Shown piece by piece: positions 37,013 to 46,874 of a stretch of DNA of 64,000 nt. The notes beneath the pieces were generated by a model, which worked only from the letters and a program-made list of their open reading frames with translations, did no database searches and was not told the DNA's origin. The DNA lies in contig JAUZSQ010000041.1 of assembly GCA_030949325.1 (NCBI GenBank), forward strand, positions 1-64,000, in the 5' to 3' direction. Position 1 is the stretch's first letter. Every line of letters starts with the position of its first letter. This stretch comes from Sulfurovum sp. (GTDB lineage: Bacteria > Campylobacterota > Campylobacteria > Campylobacterales > Sulfurovaceae). Made by a program: the position numbers and the translations under genes.

Positions 37013-38870
37013 TTAAAAAGTAGCTCTTAACCCTCCATAGAATGCTCTAGGGCTTGAGGTATAGTCATAGACGGTTTGGTATTTAATATCTCCAAGGTTT
37101 TCTATTTTGGCATAGATTTGTAGTGCGTCATTGATTTGATAATCTACGGTAAAGTTGACTAAGGTGTAATTGCCTGTTTGGGTATCGGAGGTACTAAAGT
37201 CTGGGTTGAAGATAATATCTGTACGGTCGCCTATATAAGAGGCATCAATCCCTAGGTGTAGGTCTGAACTTGCATAGTAATCTAGGGCAATGTTGAAGGT
37301 GTCTTTGGCTCTTCTTAGGAGTAGGTTTCCTTCTTGGTCTTGGGCAGTAAAGAGGTGGGTGTAATTCATGTTGAGGAGTAAGCTATCGCTAAGGCTATAG
37401 GCATAAGTAGCTTCTATACCGTCTATTTTGGATGTGCCTTTGACGTTGTTGTAGCCTGAGGTGTATTGTATGAGGTTGTCTATATTGTTGTTGAAATAAC
37501 TTACAGATAGGTCTTTGTACGCAATGGTAATATCATAAGATTTTGTCGTTTCTGCTTGTAAGTTAACATTGCCTACAGGATAGCTAACGCCTCCAAAACT
37601 AGAAGCTGGGGCATAGAGTTGGTAAAGCGTAGGGACGGTGTAGGCAGTACCATAGTTAATAGAGGTGACTAGCCCTGCAATCTTTGCATGGATATGTTTG
37701 AGTCCAATTTTACCTGTGAGTTCATTGTCAAAGCTACTATAGGCATCGTAACGCAAAGATTGGGTAAAGATAGTTTTGCCTCCCATAAAACCTGCAAAGA
37801 CATTATGATTGGTGATAAAAAGGCCTTGGTTGTCAAAATCTTGATTAATAGCATTGTCGTGTTCAAACTTTTTGTATTCTGCTCCTAGGAGTAAAAAGTG
37901 TGCGTCACCATAAGCGATTTTGGAGTTGAATCCTAGTTCATCGACTTTTCCATCAAAATCATCAGTGGAGAAATCGGTCTTAAAGGTCTTGGCAAAGCTA
38001 GAACGTTTGGCATAGAGATTAAATTCGTGAAAGCTGTCTATGTGATTGTAGTTGATAGACGTAAAATAATTTTTGCTTTCGTATGTGGCTAGGGCATTGG
38101 GATTTTCAAAGGTATCATATTGTCCTTGTGTATCTATAAGGGTATAAGAAATATCAATTTTATTGTTTTGATTGATAGTGATACCTGCTTGGATTTGCGT
38201 CGTTTTGTTGGTATAGCCATCATCTTCAAAGTTATCGAGGTCTTCGCCTTTGGGTGCTTGTGCTGTAAAGCCATCTGTATCTATGACATTATGGCTGACT
38301 TTGAGAGAGTAAGCATCTGTTTTTTGAGAGAGTGAAGCCCCATATTTTTGGGTAGAAAATGACCCCATTTCTATATGTGCCGAACCTCCAAAGCCTTGGG
38401 TAGCTTTTTTGCTAATAATGTTGATGACTCCTGCACTGGCATCTGCACCCCAAATACCTGACTGAGCACCTTTGATAACTTCTATTTGTGCAATGTTTTC
38501 TAGCATAAGGTTGGCGTAGGGTGCACCTGATAGGCTACTTACGTCATTGTAACGTATGCCATCAATGAGGACAAGGGTATTTTTGGAATCCAATCCTCGA
38601 AGATAGACAGCACTATTACCTCCCAATCCTCCATTGCGTGTAAAGGACAGTCCTGCTGTGTGGCTAAGGGCTTGGGTGAGGGTGGTGTATCCTCTGTCTT
38701 GTATCTCTTGTGCTGTGATGACGGATACATTAGCAGGGCTATCGGCTAGAGATTGAGAGGTCTTGGTCGCTGTAGTAATGATAATATCGTCTAAATGAAT
38801 CTCTTTGGCTAGGGTATGGGTCTGAAAGAGTAGGGTGGCTGTAATGAGGCTGAGTGTTTTTGTTGTGCAT
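37013..38870 (-). CDS. TonB-dependent outer-membrane receptor, BtuB-like (one frameshift in signal peptide)
   Basis: Plug domain: IHLDDIIITTATKTSQSLADSPANVSVITAQEIQDRG, TLTQALSHTAGLSFTRNGG, NSAVYLRGLDSKNTLVLIDGIRYND and IEVIKGAQSGIWGADASAGVINIISKK; then a 22-strand barrel ending SSPRAFYGGLRATF. The plug and short barrel (about 610 aa overall) resemble BtuB-type receptors, so cobalamin or an iron chelate are the likely cargo, but none is proven. The only ATG that makes a signal peptide (MHNKTLSLITATLLFQTHTLA) is at 38870, one A-run base out of frame (T5 at 38857-38861 on the plus strand). It depends on ExbBD (23 kb). Confidence 0.88.
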
Positions 38871-38923
38871 AGTGAATCCTAGTAGGGTGTAAATAAATAT
38901 ATAGAGCTAATGGAGGTTTTGTT

Positions 38924-39094
38924 TTAGAGTGATTGGGTACTAGGAGGTGCAGTTTTCAGAGGTAAAGCACAAAAGGCTTTTCGATAATACTGGTAATTGC
39001 TGTCAAGTCTTGTAAGCTTATGTAGCGTGGAGTACATAGCGATGACAGCCAGTGAAAAATAAAGTTTATTGTGACCACGTAAGTATTTTTTCAT
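38924..39094 (-). CDS. Possible small protein preceding the TonB receptor gene
   Basis: 56 residues: MKKYLRGHNKLYFSLAVIAMYSTLHKL, with a short hydrophobic stretch flanked by basic residues, then RLDSNYQYYRKAFCALPLKTAPPSTQSL. It lies on the same strand as the receptor, 53 nt upstream of its start. No family recognised. The codon pattern is plausible, but there is no conserved motif, so it may be leader sequence rather than a gene. Confidence 0.3.
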   Translation of the reverse strand: MKKYLRGHNKLYFSLAVIAMYSTLHKLTRLDSNYQYYRKAFCALPLKTAPPSTQSL

Positions 39095-39117
39095 GGTCGT
39101 ATTATAACTACTATAAC

Positions 39118-39570
39118 TTAAAGTATATATCCTAGTAATTGTTTGACTAGGGTATTGATACGCTTTCCGTCTGAACGGCTTCCTATGGTACTTTTGGCTT
39201 GATTCATTACAGGACCCATATCTTTCATACTCGTGGCGTTGAGTGAGGCGATAATCTCTTTGATGACAGTTTCTAGTTCTGTATCATCGAGGGGTTGAGG
39301 TAAATAAGGCTTGATAATTGCAATTTCTACATTTTCTTTATCGACTAAGTCTTCTCTCCCTGCTTGGGCAAATTGTATTTTGGCATCTTCTCTTTGTTTG
39401 AGGTATTTGACCAAGATATTTTCTAGGTCACTGTCTGTGACTTCTCTACGCTCATCGACTTCGATTTGCTTAACGGCTGCTTGTATATTTCTGAGCGTAT
39501 TTCTTTTGACCGTTTCTTTGGCTCTCATAGCATCTTTGATGTCTGATTTGATTTGTGCATTTAAATTCAT
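39118..39570 (-). CDS. GatB/YqeY-domain protein
   Basis: 150 residues. LNAQIKSDIKDAMRAKETVKRNTLRNIQAAVKQIEVDERREVTD and VEIAIIKPYLPQPLDDTELETVI, SMKDMGPVMNQAKSTIGSRSDGKRIN are signatures of YqeY, the helical tRNA-binding tail domain shared with the GatB amidotransferase subunit. Stand-alone YqeY function is not settled. It is the left neighbour of the island insertion; its promoter region shares the short intergenic space with the disrupted host gene copy. Confidence 0.93.
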   Translation of the reverse strand: MNLNAQIKSDIKDAMRAKETVKRNTLRNIQAAVKQIEVDERREVTDSDLENILVKYLKQREDAKIQFAQAGREDLVDKENVEIAIIKPYLPQPLDDTELETVIKEIIASLNATSMKDMGPVMNQAKSTIGSRSDGKRINTLVKQLLGYIL

Positions 39571-39582
39571 AAAGGGAACTCC

Positions 39583-39668
39583 TGTGTATTTTAGTAGGAT
39601 TATACTATAATCTTTTTATGATTATAACTATACAAGATAAACAATTTGAAACGCGTAAGATTACACAG
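39583..39668. repeat. 86-bp direct repeat, left copy
   Basis: 86 bases identical to 49111-49196. It carries the intergenic promoter (TATAAT-type -10) and the first 17 codons of the gene whose complete copy is at 49146. The left copy is followed by island DNA instead of the rest of that gene. The res stop codon (39661-39663) lies inside it, so the island gene ends on the target sequence. Confidence 0.97.
39618..39668 (+). pseudogene. 5' fragment of the duplicated host gene
   Basis: Encodes MIITIQDKQFETRKITQ, the same first 17 codons as the intact gene at 49146, then runs into island DNA as an unrelated frame that stays open to 39809. It is a by-product of target duplication. Confidence 0.9.
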
Positions 39669-42600
39669 ATAGTATCCTATCAAACATCTTACCAATATAA
39701 ATATTCTTATCATCTTGTTGGAACAATACATTTTTATCTTCAAGTTCTTCTTTTGAAATATCACTATGCAAATCTACTATCTCACTATAGCGTGTATTTG
39801 ACACTATAAAAGAGTTTAATATTATATTTGTATCGCCAAGATTAGCTTCTATCTCTTTAATTTTTACTGATAAGTTAATTTTTGGGTCATTGCTTGGATT
39901 TAAGTTCCTTATCCCTTTAGGGTCAATAAAACTAATGTATTGCTTATCATATTTTTTTATCCACATAATAAAATCAGGGTAAAAATTACCCTCTGTGAAA
40001 AACCCAAGTCCTGTTTTACTTTGGTTTCTAAGTAGGTATATCTCTGTATATTCATAAGTAGAGCTATTTCGTTTTAAGTAGCTATCTAAATCTTCCACAA
40101 AATCTTTTTCGCCATCGTTCAGCTCTATTGGTTTTATGGATAAAGAAGTCATTCCTTTATTGGTATAAATCAAAGGATTATAAAGATGTTTATTGAAATT
40201 AAAAACTTTTAAGTCTGTTCTATCAAAAGTTGGCAGTTTTTTATCTTTTAGGTCAATTTCTAGCTGTTTAAGTATCTCTATAAGTTCTATTTCTTTATCT
40301 TCTACTGTAATGGTATATTTGTCTATTAAATTTGCTCTATCTTTTTTCTCATCTAGCTCTCTATACTCTAAAAATTGGCTCTCCCACTCACTCTTTTTAT
40401 ACTCATAAAACGATTTCATATACTTTTTAAGTAGTGTAATCATAATCTGCTCAAAGTTAGCAATATTTTTGAAGCTACTTACTTTCATAGCATCTTTTGG
40501 AATAAATAGTTTATACCAATCATTTCTATTGATTAAATCATTTACATCATTTTTTGAGATATTTAGATTACTCCAACTTTTTTCATTTTTGAATTGTTGT
40601 AGTGTGAAAAATAGTTTGTCAATACTCATAAAGCTTAGATGTTCTTTTTGAAGTATCTCACTATTTAAATCGTATTTATTTCCCGTTCTATTTTCACTCT
40701 CTAATATATCTACTTGCTTATATAAACTTAGAACTACTTTTTTACTTATACCTCTAATATCACTATATTCTAAATCAAGCTTAACTTCTCTTTTATAGTC
40801 TTTACCAACTTGAAGGTCTAACACTTTTAATTTTTTAGTTTTATAGCTTTTATCATAAATCAAAGGTAGAACAAATTCAACTCTCTCATCAGTAGGAACA
40901 CCCTCATCTTTTAGATAGTCCTTAAAAGCTTTCATATAATCAGCTTTTAGTCCAAATATATTTAATGTTTCAACTGCTTGATATTTTCTCTCAAGCTCAC
41001 GACCAGCAATAGCTCTACTTCTTTTCAAGCAAAAATCATAACCCTTTAGTCTAACACCACGACCAAATAATTGAATAATCGCAGAACCCTCTTTTTTACC
41101 AACATTCATAAGACCCATAGTTGATACTCTCCAAGAACTCCAACCCTCACTAAACTTCTTTGAGCCTATAAGTATATTTAGATTTGAAGTAGTGTCATTT
41201 ATAGTCTTAAAGAGTGAGCTTGCAAAATCTCTACTTGTTATATTCAACCCATTAGTTTCACAAATCTTTACAAGCTTATCACTATCTCCAACATTGATAA
41301 CACCAAAGTATTCATTCTCTCCAATACGAAGTGCTATCTCTCCATCTACACCTTTTAGGTTCTCTATATGAAGAGTTCCGTTTGTTGCATTAAAGATAAG
41401 ATTTAACATATCATCAAACAGTTGAGCAGCATTTAGTTTTGTATGTGTCAAAAAGCTAAACTTATTAGCAAATATATCTACACCTTTTGTAGTTTGAAGA
41501 CCACTATCAAAGCTCAAAATCTTTTCTATATTTGCGATACTCTCTGCTTTACTTTTAATGAACTCATCTATAAACATCAATACATCAACTACATCAGAAA
41601 CATCTTTACCACTACTTTTTCTAACGGCATTTACACTTGAACCTACAAATACCATAAGTGGCTTTTCAATAAGATAAGGTTTCAGTAGTGCTTTTGAACT
41701 CTCAAATATTTTCATCTGTTGATAAAAACTTAGTAGTGAAGCTGTTAAGTAAGTCTGCTTTATATCCTCACTATCAACGCTCAGATTTAAAATAGAGTAG
41801 TCTTTACCATAACCATCATTATAAAAATACTTGTAGCTATAATCAAATAGTATAGCTTTAGTATATTCATTTTCAAGCTCTTTTTTCTTAGTTCCAGTAG
41901 CACTATTAATTGCTTGAGCAAAAGTAGCTGAGTATTCAAAAGCAAAACCTTTTTTACTTAGTTTATCTCTGTTGGTTTTCCATATTTCGCCTTTAGCTCC
42001 ACGGTGTCCTTCATCAATAAACACAAGGTTACACTCTTCAAAGCTATCAACGGCTACGGTCTTATCGCCTTCTTCTTCTCCAAGCTTTGTTATCTCTATA
42101 ATCTCTATAGCATTACTTTCAAAAAGTCCTTTGCTATCTTTAGAAAATATCTCTGCTTCTATGTTTGAAGCTTGGAACTCTTCTAAATGCTGATTTGACA
42201 ATCCCTCATTTGGAGTTATCAAAACTGTTTTATTGATTTTAATTTTACCATAAGAGTAATGGTTAAATTGTAATATATTCATTTGAAGTAAAAGAGTTTT
42301 ACCACTTCCAGTAGCATTGTATAGAGCTAATTTATTTAACTCGCTTTCTCTATACTCTGTTAGTTTCTCTTTTTGGTTGTCTATATCAGTATTAAACTCT
42401 GCAAGATAAGTGTTTAGGTCTTGTAATAATTGCTCTTTATCATCAAAGTATTTATCTAAGTAAATCTCAATAAACAGTAGTGATAAGTATTGAAAATATT
42501 TCCACTTTATCCCACGACCCATAGCTTTAGTGTGTCTAACTATATTTTCATCATACTCTTGAAGCTTGTCATCACTAATAATCTTGTGAGTGCTTACAAG

Positions 42601-42756
42601 TTTATCTTTAAGTTCGTGATAGAAAAGTGAGTTATCATTTTCATCAAGTTCTTCAAGTCTTGAAGCTTTTAAGTCTTTTGCCAACTCTTCAAAACTATCA
42701 ACACCAAAGAGTGATAATAGATATGAGTTTAAGACTAATTTTTCGTTAAATTTCAT
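39661..42756 (-). CDS. res: Type III restriction enzyme, Res helicase-nuclease subunit
   Basis: About 1031 residues from ATG 42756 (an earlier in-frame ATG at 42783 lies inside the upstream gene). SF2 motifs: Walker A ALYNATGSGKT, TVLITPNEGLSNQH, Walker B LVFIDEGHRG (DEGH), FEYSAT, then FSEGWSSWRVSTMGLMNVG and IIQLFGRGVRL (motif VI). C-terminal PD-(D/E)xK nuclease: FYPDFIMWI, then ISFIDPKGIRNL. The frame is intact over 3.1 kb with no indels, unlike its partners. Start ATGA overlaps the stop of the AlbA-type gene (translational coupling). Type III Res translocates or switches on DNA and cleaves only with Mod. Confidence 0.9.
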   Translation of the reverse strand: MKFNEKLVLNSYLLSLFGVDSFEELAKDLKASRLEELDENDNSLFYHELKDKLVSTHKIISDDKLQEYDENIVRHTKAMGRGIKWKYFQYLSLLFIEIYLDKYFDDKEQLLQDLNTYLAEFNTDIDNQKEKLTEYRESELNKLALYNATGSGKTLLLQMNILQFNHYSYGKIKINKTVLITPNEGLSNQHLEEFQASNIEAEIFSKDSKGLFESNAIEIIEITKLGEEEGDKTVAVDSFEECNLVFIDEGHRGAKGEIWKTNRDKLSKKGFAFEYSATFAQAINSATGTKKKELENEYTKAILFDYSYKYFYNDGYGKDYSILNLSVDSEDIKQTYLTASLLSFYQQMKIFESSKALLKPYLIEKPLMVFVGSSVNAVRKSSGKDVSDVVDVLMFIDEFIKSKAESIANIEKILSFDSGLQTTKGVDIFANKFSFLTHTKLNAAQLFDDMLNLIFNATNGTLHIENLKGVDGEIALRIGENEYFGVINVGDSDKLVKICETNGLNITSRDFASSLFKTINDTTSNLNILIGSKKFSEGWSSWRVSTMGLMNVGKKEGSAIIQLFGRGVRLKGYDFCLKRSRAIAGRELERKYQAVETLNIFGLKADYMKAFKDYLKDEGVPTDERVEFVLPLIYDKSYKTKKLKVLDLQVGKDYKREVKLDLEYSDIRGISKKVVLSLYKQVDILESENRTGNKYDLNSEILQKEHLSFMSIDKLFFTLQQFKNEKSWSNLNISKNDVNDLINRNDWYKLFIPKDAMKVSSFKNIANFEQIMITLLKKYMKSFYEYKKSEWESQFLEYRELDEKKDRANLIDKYTITVEDKEIELIEILKQLEIDLKDKKLPTFDRTDLKVFNFNKHLYNPLIYTNKGMTSLSIKPIELNDGEKDFVEDLDSYLKRNSSTYEYTEIYLLRNQSKTGLGFFTEGNFYPDFIMWIKKYDKQYISFIDPKGIRNLNPSNDPKINLSVKIKEIEANLGDTNIILNSFIVSNTRYSEIVDLHSDISKEELEDKNVLFQQDDKNIYIGKMFDRILSV

Positions 42757-43917
42757 CTGATAATACTTCTTGGAATAATACATTTAAATTGTTCTAACTC
42801 TTTGTCGTTTATAAACTCTACATCTGAATTTATTTCTATAACCCTTTGAATGCCACTTCCATAACCAGTATAAGGCAATATTTTTTTAGAAATAGAGTTT
42901 AATATAGGATTTCTATGTACAGATAATCCATTTTTAATTTTATCAATAGTCAAAGAGTTTGTTAATTTACCAGGACTTATAATTTCAACTCTATCATCAA
43001 ACATAAAAATTTTTATAGAAGAGTTTATATAATAATCTCTATGAATTAAGGCATTTATAACTAACTCAGTAAATATTGTTTCATCTATCTCTAATTTTGC
43101 ATTGGAATTAAAATCTTTTTCGACCTGATAACTTCTTAAATTACTTTTTATAAAACTCAAAGATTCATTAAGCATAGTGTTAAAAGTTCCCTTTATTGTT
43201 TTTTGTGACTTATAACTATTTGTAGCAATAGATTCACCTACAAAATAGCAACAATCAACATAAAAAGATGGGCAAAATCTTTGAGGCTCTAATCCAAATA
43301 ATAAATTTCCAGCCAAGGTAAGTCTGTTTTGAGACAATAACTCTTTATTTTCTAAAACCTGTTTAAAAGATAATTTTTTTAATTTCAGTTCTGTATATAT
43401 TTTTTCATTATCTTTTTTCAAAAATTGCATAAACATTTCACTATTTATATCTGTAATATCTGTTTTAGGTAATATCTCTTCATCTGCATAAAGTCTTTTT
43501 GGCTCAGAAAATAGTCTTTTTAGCTCTTCGTCAGACATTATCTTTTTATCTGCTCCACTTTTAGTATAATATATACCACTGCTTGTTTTATATGGTTTAG
43601 CAAATCCACTCTCAACAGTTACCACAACTACTCTTTTATCGTCAATAGTCATATTTTGAGTAAGTGGATGAATAGGTGGTTTTCACATTTTCTTGACCAA
43701 CATTACCTACGAGTTGTCCTAGATTTTCTATCTCTTCTTTCTCTAAACCTACAATATTTTCATCATCATCTACACCAAAAATCAAAATCCCACCATCGGC
43801 ATTAGAAAAAGCTACAAACTCTTTGGCTAAATCTTTTGAAGATATCATCTGTTGTTTAAACTGAGTATAACTGTCTTCACCATTAGATATTCTCTCAATA
43901 AGTTCTAATTTTTTCAT
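42753..43917 (-). CDS. AlbA_2/Schlafen-type ATP-binding protein (one frameshift)
   Basis: N-terminal AlbA_2 (Schlafen-like) domain: EDSYTQFKQQMISSKDLAKEFVAFSNADGGILIFGVDDDENIVGL. After codon about 79 the frame breaks near 43673 (one A too many in GTGAAAACC; VGQENVKPPIHPLTQNM restored) and continues with KRVVVVTVE, PYKTSSGIYYTKSGADKKIMS, then a C-terminal ATPase-like and winged part: TIFTELVINALIHRDYYINSSIKIFMFDDRVEIISPGKLTNSL. This is the RecG-like/HTH regulator layout widespread in bacteria and often next to defence genes. Coupled to mod (TGATATG) and res (ATGA), so it is an integral operon member. Confidence 0.8.
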
Positions 43918-43918
43918 A

Positions 43919-46874
43919 TCATTCTCCAAACATCAATTTTTTAAACTCTTGCTCTATCAACTTTACTTGATAGTGGTCTTCATCAAATCTCAGGTTATCT
44001 AAGTTGTTATCGCCATTTACATAGAGAGTGTCAAACTCTCTGTCATATACAGACCAATCCATCTTTTGAAGAATTCATTTAGTTCTTCACTACTTTGTCC
44101 ATCTCTCCAAATGATAAGGATTTTCTCTTTTTTGAGGTTTTGTCCCTCTACTACAAGATAGCCTTTTAGTAGTTCTATTCTTTTTACTACAAGACCTAAA
44201 AGGTAGTTAAATGTTTCTACTAAATCAATAGCAGTATCTTTTGTTTCTCCAACACTTGAAGTAGCGATTTTCAGCTTATAGTCAAATGGAGTTTTGAAAG
44301 TGTCTATGTTTAGCAGTGAAGCTTGGCTCTCTACATCTAAAGAGTAGTTAAGCATATAGTCATCTTTAGCTTACTGGATATAAACCTAAAAGTTTCTTCT
44401 TGCTCTTTTGTTCTTTTGAATTCAAGGTTATTTAGAGTGTCTTCATAGCTTTCAAGTTTGAAGTATTTGAAGATTTGAGATATACCGTTTTTAGTAGTTG
44501 GTTTTGCCATCTTTCCAGCTGTCTGAGTAGATTACTTTTTGTATTCTTGGTTTTGTAACACTATCAAAATATTCTCCCATCTCAACTAAGATATATTTTC
44601 TTTTTCCATTATCTTCACGGTTTAAGTTTATAACTGCGTGTCCTGTTGTTCCTGAACCTGCGAAAAAGTCTAATACTGTTGAATTTTTATTTGAGCCATG
44701 TTCAAAAACTCGTTTAATAAGTTTTACTGGTTTTGGGGATTATTAAACAATTTATTGATAAATAGTTTAAATAAATCTAAAGTTCCTTCATCAGTATTTC
44801 CTGCATATCCATGTTCCCAAAAATTAGTTGGTGTCAAGCCTCTTGCTTCTGACAAAAACATTTTTTATTGATGGTATTGCTTGTTTTCCATCAATGCCCC
44901 AATATAATTTATTCTCTATTAATAATTTTGCAAATTCTTCTTTTTTGAGCGTCTCCATGCATTGGTTGTTGGATTAGTTTCAATATTAGTATTTGGATTA
45001 ATAATTGGATAACATAAATTAGGTCTTTCTTTTTTGGTGTTGCAGGATTTAAAAAAGAAGCACCTTTCCATGAACCTCTTTCATCTTTATCCAGTTTGTA
45101 TCTATCATCTGCTTCTTTTGTTCTTGGTAATAAGTTCACGATAAAATCATCTGTTTTAGAAAAACTAATATAAATTCCAATACAGTTGTAAAATCTATGT
45201 ATTATTGCTCCTTGTATATCTTTTTTGCCATCCAATATTTGTATTAAAATTATTATTGCCAAACTAAGTCATTAATAACTTTTTAAATTATGCTGTTCTT
45301 TATCATCAATACTACTAAAAATAACTATCATTACACATCAACTCTCTACCTAAAGCCAATCTATCATACATAAAACTCATCCAAGAACTGTGCTTATAAC
45401 TATCATTATATAAAAATCCATCATTTCCCGTGTTATATGGTGGGTCAATATACACAGTTTTCACTTGCTCTTTATATCTATCTTGAAGTAAAGTTTAATG
45501 CTCCAAAGTTTTCACTGTTGATAAGCACTCCATCTATATCTTCATCAAGATTATCAAACTCACTAAGAAGCTTGTATTTGAACTTCATATCAAAAAACTT
45601 AGTATCTAATACAAGATATTTTTCTTCTTTTAGGTCATCGGCACTTTGAACATCCACATCAAAAAGCTTTTTCCACTCACTTAACTGTTCTTTATTTTCA
45701 AATATATGGCTGTAATGTTTCGCTTCTATTTTATCAAGAGTGATACAGTAGTTAGTTTCTATAATAAACTTTTTCTTCTCCCATAGTTTCTTTTGTAGCT
45801 CTTCAAACTGTGTAAGAAATGCTATGATTTTAGAAGATACCTCTTTGAATATTTTAACCTTACCCATAACCTCTTCATACTTGATAGGACTATCCATAAT
45901 ATCATCTAAAAATAGAATTTCATTTTTGATATAGAAGTCTAACTCTCTACCTAAAAATCCTCCTAAATCTTTATGTATAAAGTAATCAAAAGAGTTTCTA
46001 CTTGTATAGCTCCTTAAGTGCTTTTCAAATATAGTTCTGTTCTATTTTCATCAGTTGGTATAGGTGCTAAAGTATTCAAGGCTTCATTAAAATCTAAATC
46101 TTTTATAAATGAAAATAGATTGCTAAATAGTTCTGTATTCAATTTATAAACATCTTTACTTTTTATTTTTTTCTTTATAAATAAATCTTTTGTTTTATCC
46201 TTGCCTATGGCTTTATATTCAAAGTTTATGAATAACTCATCATCTATCACTTCACAAGGATTGTCTTCTAAGATTACAAATCTTCTCTCTTTCTCACTTG
46301 TAACTTTATTATTATTGCTCTGCGTTTCTGCATCATTAAGTTTCAAGTGTATAGTTTTGTCATTAACTGTAAATGTATAATCTCTAAAATACTCTCCACT
46401 TTTTATATAGTATTGGTCACTATTTGCCCAGTGTAACTTAACTTCTTCTCCCTCGTAAGGAATAGCATAAGTATCTTTTTTATATCTTCTAAGGCTTACA
46501 AAATCCCCATCTTTATAGTATCTCTTAAAGAAGTTCGCTAAGTGAGAAAATACCTCGTTTTCAAGATTTGAAGAAGTTGTAGTTGATGATAGTTGCTCTC
46601 TAAGTGCTATGACTTTTGGAAGTGTTTCGGGGTCTGCTCCAAGTGATTGTGCTTGTTGTATTGCTTCATCTAACTCTTTTTGTGTTGAGTTGTTATCGTT
46701 TGAGCTAAAGGCACTTGCTACACTTGATAATAAGTCTTTATCTAAAAACTCATTTATCTCTTTGCTTTTAGAATTCATAATACGGTATATACCAAAGTCT
46801 AAATCACTTTGGTCAAGTTGGAATATTTCGTTTAGTATTTTTAATAGTTTCTTTTGATTTTCAGTTTGTGCCAT
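43919..46874 (-). pseudogene. mod: Type III DNA methyltransferase (Mod), broken by many frameshifts
   Basis: Beta-class N6-adenine methylase, recognised piecewise. N-terminal frame (46874-46014): IFQLDQSDLDFGIYRIMN, LANFFKRYYKDGDFVSLRRYKKD. Next: HLRSYTSRNSFDYFIHKDLGGFLGRELDFYIKNE, then VYIDPPYNTGNDGF (motif IV, DPPY) at about 45440, the target-recognition middle, and LDFFAGSGTTGHAV (motif I) at about 44680. The DPPY-before-FxGxG order is that of type III Mod. At least nine single-base shifts lie between 46015 and 44040; no frame longer than 290 codons survives. I found no clear in-frame stop substitution, so decay and poor consensus are both possible. It starts directly at the helicase stop (TAAATG). 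Confidence 0.85.

Noticed and set aside
38871-39117. Cobalamin riboswitch before the BtuB-like receptor
   Set aside because: I could not find a convincing B12 box or the conserved core in the 250 nt upstream.
39618-39809. 63-codon open frame starting MIITIQDKQ
   Set aside because: Only the first 17 codons belong to a real gene; the remainder is antisense to res and arises from the insertion junction.
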